Part shown: in pieces, positions 16,737 through 24,258 of the stretch
Numbering within the stretch: position 1 is the first letter of the stretch
Layout: each line of letters begins with the position of its first letter
Source: Pseudomonadota bacterium
GTDB taxonomy: Bacteria; Verrucomicrobiota; Verrucomicrobiia; Limisphaerales; SXTU01
Assembly (NCBI GenBank): GCA_009922615.1
Contig: RFVF01000041.1
Location: 1 to 41,114 of the forward strand
DNA length: 41,114 bases
Reading direction: 5' to 3'
Translations under genes and position numbers: made by a program
The notes under the pieces: generated by a model
Seen by the model: the letters and a program-made list of their open reading frames with translations, nothing else
What the model was told of the DNA's origin: nothing
Database searches by the model: none

Positions 16737-17618
16737 ATGTCCGACCACCGGCTCCATCGCAGCCTCCGGGCCACCTTCCTCGGCATGGCGGTGAACACTG
16801 TGCTCTCCGTCGGCAAGATGACCGCAGGCTTCATTGGCCACTCGCACGCGCTCATCGCGGATGGCGTCGAGTCTCTCGCCGACATTTTCAGCTCCGTCAT
16901 CGTCTGGCGCGGCATGGTTATCGCCTCCGAGCCGGCGGATGCCGATCATCCCTACGGCCACGGCAAGGCCGAGCCTCTGGCGGCCGCGATGGTTGCCATC
17001 ATGCTCCTTTTGGCCGCGCTCTGGATCGCCATCCATTCGTTACAAGAAGTTCTCAACCCGCACGAGCTCCCCGCGCCCTGGACCTTGCCGCTGTTGCTCA
17101 TCGTCATCGTTGTGAAGGAAACGCTCTTCCGCTTTGCGTTCCACGAAGGCACCGCCATCGAGAGCACCGTGGTCCAGAGTGACGCCTGGCACCATCGCGC
17201 GGACGCCATCACCTCGCTGTGCGCCGCCGTGGGCATCACCATCGCTCTCGTCGGCGGCCCGCGTTTTGCCGCAGCGGATGATGTGGCGGCCCTGATCGCC
17301 TCTGGCATCATCGCGTGGAATGGCTGGCGGCTCCTGCGACCCGCTTTTGGCGAGCTGATGGACGCCGCGCCTAACCTTGCCGAAGCCGAGGAAATCCGGC
17401 TCATCGCCGTCGGCGTGGCCGAAGTGCGGTTTGTTGAGAAATGCTTGATCCGCAAGATGGGCTGGCACCTCTACGTTGACATGCACGTGCATGTGGACCC
17501 GCAAATGAGCGTGGAACGCGCCCACCGCATCGCCCACGAAGTGAAAGACCGCGTGCGGGCGCGACTCCCCAAAGTCCGCGACGTCCTCGTGCACATCGAG
17601 CCGGGGCACACAGATTGA
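16737..17618 (+). CDS. Cation diffusion facilitator (CDF) family metal transporter
   Basis: 293 residues, inner membrane. About six hydrophobic helices precede a cytoplasmic C-terminal domain of about 85 residues (LYVDMHVHVDPQMSVERAH). Metal-site motifs are DGVESLAD in helix 2 (an E in place of the first Asp of the YiiP-type pair, D49 kept) and HHRAD in helix 5 (HxxxD), plus the family's DHPYGHGKAE loop. Family members export divalent metals such as Zn2+, Fe2+ or Mn2+ by proton antiport; the metal cannot be told here. It follows the AhbAB-like gene by 95 bases on the same strand. Confidence 0.93.
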   Translation: MSDHRLHRSLRATFLGMAVNTVLSVGKMTAGFIGHSHALIADGVESLADIFSSVIVWRGMVIASEPADADHPYGHGKAEPLAAAMVAIMLLLAALWIAIHSLQEVLNPHELPAPWTLPLLLIVIVVKETLFRFAFHEGTAIESTVVQSDAWHHRADAITSLCAAVGITIALVGGPRFAAADDVAALIASGIIAWNGWRLLRPAFGELMDAAPNLAEAEEIRLIAVGVAEVRFVEKCLIRKMGWHLYVDMHVHVDPQMSVERAHRIAHEVKDRVRARLPKVRDVLVHIEPGHTD

Positions 17619-17738
17619 ATGCCGCGCATCCGGACATTCAGCGTGTGTCCGTGCCACCTCCGTCCAGACTCGTTCAGCCCACCGTCCGATCGCGGGCGGC
17701 GGGTGAGAATCTCGAACTATTGATTGACCACATGAAAG

Positions 17739-17764
17739 CCCAGTCTGGCATCGCACGGACTGGG
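17739..17764 (-). terminator. Possible terminator for the DUF1501 gene
   Basis: On the minus strand CCCAGTC and GACTGGG form a 7-bp stem with a 12-base loop, followed by CTTTC. It lies about 75 bases downstream of the DUF1501 stop, in the gap between it and the convergent CDF gene. Confidence 0.3.
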
Positions 17765-17837
17765 TTGGTGGGTTCGAGCGTGCGGCGGAGATGACCGGCT
17801 GCGACCGTTTGTGCAGGAAATCCTGCCCTGCACTGGA

Positions 17838-19211
17838 TCAAATCAATTCACTGATCGGCGTGCCTTCGCACACTGGGACCGGGCGACCATCGGAGGCGGT
17901 GAAGTGCAGGTTGCCTGCATCGTAGCCGAGCGCGGCATACACGGTGGCGTGAATGTCCGCCGGGGTGATCGGACGTTCCTTCGGATGCGCACCGATGGCA
18001 TCGGAGGCCCCCACCACCTGTCCGCCGCGAATGCCACCGCCCGCCATCAAGACGCTGTAGCAACCGGGCCAGTGGTCGCGACCGACATCGGCGTTGATCT
18101 TGGGCGTGCGACCGAACTCCCCCATCCAAATCACGAGCGTGGTGTCGAGCAGACCGCGTTCTTCGAGGTCATCCAGCAAAGCGGCGTAGGCCTGCTCCAT
18201 CGGCGGGACGAGGCGGTTCTTCAAGGCGTTGAAATTGTCCTTGTGCGTATCCCACGTGATGCTCGGGCCGTTGACGGTGGAGACGAAGCGTGTGCCCGAC
18301 TCGATGAGGCGGCGCGCGAGGAGATGCGACTGGCCCCAACTGTGCCGGCCGTAGCGCTCGCGCACGGCAGTGGGTTCCTTGCTGAGGTCGAAGGCATCGG
18401 CGGCCTTGCCCGAGCGCAGGAGGTTGGCGGCCTGCTGGTTGAAGACATCTATCTCGGCGATGTTGGGCGAGGCGATCTTCGGCGCGGTGACGGTGAGTTC
18501 CTGGAGCAGGCCTAGGCGTTCCTGAAAGCGCACCGGGCTCAGGCTTTCGTCGAGCGCAAGGTTGCGGACCTTGAAACTCGCGGCGTTGGGGTCATCGTCG
18601 AGCACGTAGGGATCGAAGCGCGCGCCGAGGCAGCCGCCAAACTGGCCGGGGGTGAGGTAAACCTTGCTGTCGCAGTGCGGGAAAGGCGTGATGACGTAGG
18701 GCGGCACGCCGTTGCACAGGCCGTCGCGCTGCGCGAGCCAGCCGATGAGCGTGCCGAAGCACGGAATATCTGTGCGGCTGGGAGTGACCAGCGTGCTGTC
18801 CACCGCGTAGGGCCGGCCGACAGTAGCCCAATGCATGCCGCCGTTGTGACTGCTGTGCCCATGATGCACGGAGCGGATGAGCGCGACCTTGTCCATGCGC
18901 TTGGCCATGCGTGGGAGTAGCTCGGAGATGTGGATGCCCGTGACATTCGTGCGGATGGGCTTGAACGGGCCGCGAATGTCATCGGCGGCGTCGGGCTTGG
19001 GATCCCAAAGGTCCAGATGGCTCGGTGCGCCGCCGTTGAAGATCATTATGACCGACTTGGCCTTGCTCACCCGCGAGCCGGCTGAGGCCGCCGCGCGCGC
19101 CCAATCGGCGCAGAGCGGGAACAACGCGGCCCCCATCCCACGCAGCACGCTGCGGCGGGAAAGCAGGCGTTGCCCAAGCCCGAAGGCGGCGTTGGCATTC
19201 GCGTTTGGCAT
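17838..19211 (-). CDS. Tat-exported DUF1501 protein (sulfatase-like fold)
   Basis: 457 residues from ATG 19211. The Tat signal is SRRSVLRGMGAALFPL near 20-40. DUF1501 features are VIMIFNGGAPSHLDLWDPKP, the HHGHSSHNGGMH block, GEFGRTPKIN and GRDHWPGCYSVLMAGGGI. The family is abundant in Planctomycetota and Verrucomicrobiota, usually beside cytochrome/LamG (DUF1549/DUF1553) genes; its catalytic role is unproven, and the fold is alkaline-phosphatase-like with likely metal ligands in the HGHSSHNGG and GRDHW blocks. Here it closes a minus-strand cluster 99 bases after the DUF1080 gene. A TTG 12 codons upstream is an unlikely alternative start. Confidence 0.93.
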   Translation of the reverse strand: MPNANANAAFGLGQRLLSRRSVLRGMGAALFPLCADWARAAASAGSRVSKAKSVIMIFNGGAPSHLDLWDPKPDAADDIRGPFKPIRTNVTGIHISELLPRMAKRMDKVALIRSVHHGHSSHNGGMHWATVGRPYAVDSTLVTPSRTDIPCFGTLIGWLAQRDGLCNGVPPYVITPFPHCDSKVYLTPGQFGGCLGARFDPYVLDDDPNAASFKVRNLALDESLSPVRFQERLGLLQELTVTAPKIASPNIAEIDVFNQQAANLLRSGKAADAFDLSKEPTAVRERYGRHSWGQSHLLARRLIESGTRFVSTVNGPSITWDTHKDNFNALKNRLVPPMEQAYAALLDDLEERGLLDTTLVIWMGEFGRTPKINADVGRDHWPGCYSVLMAGGGIRGGQVVGASDAIGAHPKERPITPADIHATVYAALGYDAGNLHFTASDGRPVPVCEGTPISELI

Positions 19212-19310
19212 CGAAATAAGGACTGAGTTTGTGTAGCGACGCTTCAAGTTACTTCCAAAAAGGCCGATTTTTGGCTGGCCGCTGAAGGCGGACGCACCCC
19301 ACCGCGCTCA

Positions 19311-20027
19311 CTACTTTGGCAGCGGTGAGAGGTCAAATTTGCGCCACCACATCTCGGCGTAGGCGCACTCGATCAGGATGCGGCCTTGGGCGGGCTTGGC
19401 CTGCGTGCCATCGAACATCACCTTGCCGTTCACGCTCACCTTAACGCGGTCGCCGTCGGCGATGATCTCAACGGTGTTCCACTCGCCGTGCGGTTTCTCA
19501 ATCTCGTTCGGCCCTCGGAAGCCCAGCACGTCCTTGAACGGCTCGCGGCCGGGACGATCAAAGCGGCCCTTGCTCTTTGTCTCGCCGCCCTGCGTGAGCG
19601 ACGCGCCGCCGATGGGGATCACATCGCCGGTGCCACCTTCCTGGATCTGAATCTCGAAGGACAACGGCATGATTTTGTCGGCGGGCTGGGTGTGGATGAA
19701 GATGCCGCTGTTGCGGGTCTTTTGGTCGCGCGGCGGCCAGTTTTTCTCGGCCCACTTGAACTCGGCCACGAGCCGGTAGTTGGCGAACTCGCGCTTGGTG
19801 GCGAGGTAGCCATTCCGCTGGCCGCTGATGTAGAGCATGCCGTCGCGCACGGTGAAGACTTTATCCGGGTCGGTGTTGCCCGAGTCCTTCATGAAAACGG
19901 TGAAGGCGTCGAGGTCCTTGCCGTTGAGCAGCTTTATGACCGGGGCATCTACGGCGGTCAGGGTGGCGCAGGTGAAGGCGCAGAGAAGCGTGGCGAAAGT
20001 GCGTTTCATGGAGCAAGGGAAACGCAT
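19311..20027 (-). CDS. Secreted DUF1080 (3-keto-disaccharide hydrolase-type) protein
   Basis: 238 residues from ATG 20027, signal peptide through LLCAFTCATLTAVDA. A single DUF1080 domain: IKLLNGKDLDAFTVF, then DGMLYISGQRNGYLATK, NSGIFIH, FEIQIQEGGTGDVI, the PHGEWNTVEII strand and RILIECAYAEMWWRKFDL near the end. The fold is concanavalin-like; relatives cleave 3-keto sugars or bind glycans. The start overlaps the stop of the upstream PQQ-like gene (TGATG), so translation is probably coupled; ATG 20009 (MKRTFATLL) is an alternative that gives a tidier signal peptide. Confidence 0.9.
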   Translation of the reverse strand: MRFPCSMKRTFATLLCAFTCATLTAVDAPVIKLLNGKDLDAFTVFMKDSGNTDPDKVFTVRDGMLYISGQRNGYLATKREFANYRLVAEFKWAEKNWPPRDQKTRNSGIFIHTQPADKIMPLSFEIQIQEGGTGDVIPIGGASLTQGGETKSKGRFDRPGREPFKDVLGFRGPNEIEKPHGEWNTVEIIADGDRVKVSVNGKVMFDGTQAKPAQGRILIECAYAEMWWRKFDLSPLPK

Positions 20028-21265
20028 CACTTCGCCTTCACGTCGTAGCAAAGCAGCACATCCATGTCGCGCAGGTAGAGCTTGCCGCCGGCGATGACCG
20101 GGTGCGCCCAACTATTCTTGCCGCTGCGGTCCGGCTGCTCGAACCGGCCTTTTTCCTTGTAGCCCGTGGGCGTGGCCTCGACGAGCGCGACCATGCCCTT
20201 GCCGCCTTCGCTGCGGCAGTAGAGATGGCCATCCGCGTAGGTGACTGAGCCCTTGCCGACTCCGCCGTTTTTCCACGCAACTTCGCCCGTGCTCATATCC
20301 ATGCACGTCCAGCCGCCGCTGTCGGAATGTCCGTATAGATGCTTGCCGAGGAGAATGACACCGCCGTGGTGGTTCACGATGTTCTTATTGGCATAAACCT
20401 CCTCGGTGATAATGCCGCCGGTGTCCGCCTTGAGCTTGAAGAGGTTGCATCCGACGCCGTAGCCAGACGTGACAAAGACGAGGTCGCCGTTGAGCACGGG
20501 CGTGGGAATACTCGCCGTTGCTCCCTTGCGCGGCGCGCGCCAAAGGAGGTTGCCCGTCGTGGCCTCGATACCGGCGACGCTCGATTCGGTGAACTGCACG
20601 TAGTGGCGCTTGCCGCCGAAGTCCGATGGGACAATGGAGGAGTAAGCCGCGTTGTCCGTCCACTTTTCGCTTTGCCAGAGCAGTGCCCCGGTCTTCTTGT
20701 CGAGCGCAACCATCGCACCCTTTTTGCCGCCGGGGGTGAGCAGCACCTTGTTGCCATCTACCAGCGGGCTTTCGGTGTAGTTCCAGCCGGCGTAGCCACC
20801 GCCGAAATCCTTTTGCAGGCTCTTGCTCCAAACCAATTTCCCGGTCTTTGCGTCGAGGCAGACAAAATCGCCGAACTGCCCGAGGGCGTAAACCAGTCCG
20901 CCGTCCACCGCCGGCGTGCAGCGCGTGCCGGGGTAATTGCCACCGGGCTTGCCGATGGTCTCGGACTGCCACACGGGGCTGCCGTCCTTGGCGCTGAAAG
21001 CCAGCACCCGCGCGCCGTCCGAGCCGTCGCCCATCGTGAAGACGGTGCCGTTTGCGACCGACACCGTGGAATATCCGGTGCCGAGTCCGGTGGTCTTCCA
21101 CGCGAGGGGCGGACCCCCGGCGGGCCATTCCTTCAACAGGCCGGTCTCGGTGGAAATGTCATCGCGTTTCGGCCCGCGCCAAGTGGGCCAGTCACCGGGC
21201 GCGGCACTGACGGTGAGCAACGTGGCGAGCAAGACGAGAGTGGAAGAAGAGGACATTAGGTTCAT
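20027..21265 (-). CDS. Secreted PQQ-like beta-propeller protein
   Basis: 412 residues with a signal peptide ending near LLTVSAAPG. The first blade has DWPTWRGPKRDD, a hallmark of the outer-membrane/secreted PQQ-like repeats of this phylum. Blades repeat the pattern LDAKTGKLVWS, LDKKTGALLWQ, IEATTGNLLWR and MDMSTGEVAWK. No quinoprotein active-site residues can be asserted, so this may be a binding or scaffold propeller rather than a dehydrogenase. It overlaps the downstream DUF1080 gene by one base (TGATG). ATG 21256 is an alternative start. Confidence 0.9.
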   Translation of the reverse strand: MNLMSSSSTLVLLATLLTVSAAPGDWPTWRGPKRDDISTETGLLKEWPAGGPPLAWKTTGLGTGYSTVSVANGTVFTMGDGSDGARVLAFSAKDGSPVWQSETIGKPGGNYPGTRCTPAVDGGLVYALGQFGDFVCLDAKTGKLVWSKSLQKDFGGGYAGWNYTESPLVDGNKVLLTPGGKKGAMVALDKKTGALLWQSEKWTDNAAYSSIVPSDFGGKRHYVQFTESSVAGIEATTGNLLWRAPRKGATASIPTPVLNGDLVFVTSGYGVGCNLFKLKADTGGIITEEVYANKNIVNHHGGVILLGKHLYGHSDSGGWTCMDMSTGEVAWKNGGVGKGSVTYADGHLYCRSEGGKGMVALVEATPTGYKEKGRFEQPDRSGKNSWAHPVIAGGKLYLRDMDVLLCYDVKAK

Positions 21266-21345
21266 TCAGTGATGGATTTCATCTAGGTTGCGGTGATAAG
21301 CATGCGCAGAGAAACTAGGCGCATTGAGCCGGTCGGCGGGTTGGT

Positions 21346-24114
21346 TTATTTCGCCTTCGGCTTTTCGACAGCGGCGACCTTGAGCACCAGCGGTTGGTCC
21401 ACCTTGATGGTCTGGCCGTTGAGTTTGAGCTCGGCTTGGAGCGTGAGCTTGTGCTCGCCGGGCGTGGCGTCGGCCTTGGTTTCAAGCGCGAGCTTGGCGT
21501 CCGTGCCGCCGGCGGGAATGGTGAGCTTGGCGGCGGAAATGCCCTTCGCACTCGCGGGCACGACGAGGTTCACGTCCACCGGGTCCTTGTAATCATAAAG
21601 CCGCGCGAGCTTCACCGGAACTTCCACCTTGCCGCCCTGTGAGAGGGATTGCGCGGCAGGCTCGTCCAGCTTGATCGGTGCGGGTGTGACCGTGAGCGTG
21701 ATGGGCAACGAGTAGAACGCGGCATCCACATCGCGTGGCTTTGATTTGTCGGCCATCTGTTTCATCGTGGCGGCAGTCGCGCTCTTCTTGGCCTCCGCTT
21801 CCTTGGCTTTAGCCTCGGCTTCCTTGGCGGTCTTCTCGGCCGTCGCCTTGGCTTCCGCCGGGGCGGTTACTTTGGCGGCTGCCTCCTTGGCTTCCTTGGC
21901 CGCCTTGGCAGCGGCCTCAGCTTCCTTCTCTGCGGATTTGGCGGCGTCCTCGGCAATTTTCGAAGCCGTCATGTAAGGACGCATCTTGCCCTTCGCGCGG
22001 GTTTGGAGCCAGAAGGTGTGTTCGCCCGGCGTGAGCTTCTGCTCCGCGAGGTTGAGCACGAGCTGGATGGAAGTCGTCTTCTCACCGCCGGCAAGCTCGG
22101 GGATTTTTTCCAGTTCCTTGTTGCCGGTCACTTTGAGTTTTACGTCGGACTTGAAGTCCGCGCGGCGGGTGAAGTTCACGGGGATGAGCAGCTTGTTGAA
22201 GACGCACGTCTCCAGCGGCTGCTTGGCTTCCATCGCAAACGTCAGCGGGGCGGACTCGCGATCCGTCACGGCGAGCGGGAAGCTCCGGGTGAGCCGCGTC
22301 TGCGGTCCCTCGGTCGTGTTGTTGTCGGTGGCGAGGTCCCAGTTCACGGTGGTCAACCGCGCTTCGCGCACGAGCTGGGTGTCGCCGACTTTCGCTGTGC
22401 CGGTGATTTTGATTTCGCTGAGCGCGGCAGGTGCGTCGTCTTTCGCGGCCAGGAAGAAATTGACGGTGTTTGATGCGGCGGGAATGCGCAGGGTCGCGGC
22501 GGTGACACCGGCTGGCAGGCCGGAGGCGCTCACGAGGATGTCCTCCTTGAAACCGTCGCGTCGCAAGACAATCAGTTTGATGGGCAAGGCCTCACCGCGC
22601 CAGAGCGACGAGGCGCTGGTGACCACGTCGGTGGGCGCTTTCTTAGTCGGCGCGGAGTCGGGCACCGCCACGATCCGGAAATCCGGCGATTCCTTGCGCA
22701 GCGTGAGGAGATACACATGGCGCGGGCTGGCCACCGTGCGGCCAAACAGGTCGCGGATGCCAATGCGGAACGAGCCGTCCTCCTTGGCCTCAAAACGCCC
22801 GACGGGGTCGCGGTGAGCGGTGTTGAACTCCGGGCCGCCCAGATTGGTCGCTGATTCCGTCAGTTCCTGCACATCCGTAAAAGTCTCCTCGCCCTTGTCA
22901 TTCTTGGTCGCTTTCTGGATCACCACGTGCGGGGCGGTTGGCAGTCCGAGCCGGTGCGAGGTGACTTCCACCCAGAACACGTCGCCCTTCTTGGCTTCCA
23001 GAGCATACCAGTCGCGATCGTTCGGTCTGGCAAACTGTCCGGCAAGGGTCACGGGCGCGGAAATTTTCTGCGCCGTGGCGGGCGTGTCATTTGGCTCTGC
23101 TTCCACCGTGACCGGGCCTTGCGCGAAGGTGAGCAGTGCCGGGTTCGAGAGATACCCGTTCGCGCCCTTCACTCGATATTCAAAGCCGTCAAGACCGGCG
23201 CTCGCGCCTTCCAGCGTCTGCGTGGTCGCCAACCGCTGCCGTGCCGCCGGATCGCCAGGCGCGGCGAGGTCCACGACCAGTTGATCCAGCACCTTGTCTT
23301 CCACGGTGAACTTCGAGGGCGAACCGCCCGGAAGATTGCGGCCGTAAACCGTCACCTTGGCTGATTTTCCCTGCTCTGCCGCCGGCGGATACACGAAGTC
23401 AATGTGCGGTCCGGTCGTAACCGTGAGCCGGTAGAAATACTGGTCGCCGCCGCGATAGACGAAATCGTTCAACCTTAGGATCAACGTGCCATCCGCTGTC
23501 GCCGTGTGATCAATCAAGCCTCCGAGCCGGGCCCGCTCCAGCTCGCGGCCATCGGGGGCTAGCAGCAGCAGGGAATCCGACGCCCGCGAATCCAGCTCGC
23601 GTGAGGCGCAGTCAGCAAGAATGCGCTGTCCCTTCTTGACGTTGAATTTGAAATAATCGGCGGCTTGGCTGTCGGTGCGTCCGTTCACCACGGTGTCCAG
23701 CGCGATTTCCTGCGCTGTCTCAGGCGTATTGTTGCCGGTCTTTTCGGCGACCTCGGGCAGCGTGCCCACCACAAATGCGCGTGGGTTCGACAAACCAAAG
23801 CGCGCCAGCACGCGGGCTTCGTAGATGCCCGGCGGCACATCCGCCCCGACAGTGACGGAGAAACTGTTGGCTGCGGCCAACGCCTTGGCCGTGATGCCCG
23901 GATGGTTGAAGCGCAGTTGCACTTCATCCAGCTCCGTGCCGGTCACAGTTACGTCTGCAGACGAACCTGCCTTCGCACCGGGAGGAAACACGGTCAAGAG
24001 CTTGGGCTGCGGCAACTGCGCCGACGCCGCGAGCGTGGATGCGAGCAGGCCGACGATCAGCAATGGTTTAACCGTCACGCGACGGAGGAATTCAATCGGA
24101 AGGATGCAGTGCAT
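21346..24114 (-). CDS. Large secreted pre-peptidase/Ig-like domain protein with Ala-Lys-Glu helix
   Basis: 922 residues from ATG 24114, signal peptide VKPLLIVGLLASTLAASA. An IPT/TIG-like domain (PPGAKAGSSADVTVTGTEL) is followed by bacterial pre-peptidase C-terminal-type modules (ETAQEIALDTVVNGRTDSQA, VEAEPNDTPATAQ with DRDWYALEAKKGD) and further beta domains. A strongly Ala/Lys/Glu-rich segment at about 718-790 should be a long single helix, after which beta domains resume (ITLTVTPAPIKL). Probably a cell-surface or periplasmic binding protein. First gene of the four-gene secreted-protein unit. The frame is open up to 24216, but that part is the heptamer-containing intergenic DNA. GTG 24078 would give a shorter signal peptide and cannot be excluded. 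Confidence 0.85.
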   Translation of the reverse strand: MHCILPIEFLRRVTVKPLLIVGLLASTLAASAQLPQPKLLTVFPPGAKAGSSADVTVTGTELDEVQLRFNHPGITAKALAAANSFSVTVGADVPPGIYEARVLARFGLSNPRAFVVGTLPEVAEKTGNNTPETAQEIALDTVVNGRTDSQAADYFKFNVKKGQRILADCASRELDSRASDSLLLLAPDGRELERARLGGLIDHTATADGTLILRLNDFVYRGGDQYFYRLTVTTGPHIDFVYPPAAEQGKSAKVTVYGRNLPGGSPSKFTVEDKVLDQLVVDLAAPGDPAARQRLATTQTLEGASAGLDGFEYRVKGANGYLSNPALLTFAQGPVTVEAEPNDTPATAQKISAPVTLAGQFARPNDRDWYALEAKKGDVFWVEVTSHRLGLPTAPHVVIQKATKNDKGEETFTDVQELTESATNLGGPEFNTAHRDPVGRFEAKEDGSFRIGIRDLFGRTVASPRHVYLLTLRKESPDFRIVAVPDSAPTKKAPTDVVTSASSLWRGEALPIKLIVLRRDGFKEDILVSASGLPAGVTAATLRIPAASNTVNFFLAAKDDAPAALSEIKITGTAKVGDTQLVREARLTTVNWDLATDNNTTEGPQTRLTRSFPLAVTDRESAPLTFAMEAKQPLETCVFNKLLIPVNFTRRADFKSDVKLKVTGNKELEKIPELAGGEKTTSIQLVLNLAEQKLTPGEHTFWLQTRAKGKMRPYMTASKIAEDAAKSAEKEAEAAAKAAKEAKEAAAKVTAPAEAKATAEKTAKEAEAKAKEAEAKKSATAATMKQMADKSKPRDVDAAFYSLPITLTVTPAPIKLDEPAAQSLSQGGKVEVPVKLARLYDYKDPVDVNLVVPASAKGISAAKLTIPAGGTDAKLALETKADATPGEHKLTLQAELKLNGQTIKVDQPLVLKVAAVEKPKAK

Positions 24115-24177
24115 TGATTTTATGTGATAGACTGACGGCGCAGGTCGCGGGGGAATTGAAGAAGAAATGGAATTCAC

Positions 24178-24199
24178 CTCCCAATTCCAAGTTCCAAAC
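24178..24199. repeat. Three-unit degenerate heptanucleotide repeat upstream of the pre-peptidase gene
   Basis: On the minus strand the units TTTGGAA, CTTGGAA and TTGGGAG follow one another without gap. It lies in the 144-base interval between the kinase stop and the pre-peptidase gene start. It is short; similar heptamer tracts occur in some GC-rich genomes as intergenic repeats, and metG holds a different heptamer. Confidence 0.5.
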
Positions 24200-24258
24200 T
24201 TTGATCGGTGCGCCACCCCCGCAGACGCAGACGCCCGGGGCTAGAGATTTCAACCCGC

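Noticed and set aside
21746..21976. Hydrophobic Ala/Ser/Leu plus-strand ORF that looks like membrane helices
   Set aside because: It is the complement of the Ala-Lys-Glu helix of the pre-peptidase protein.
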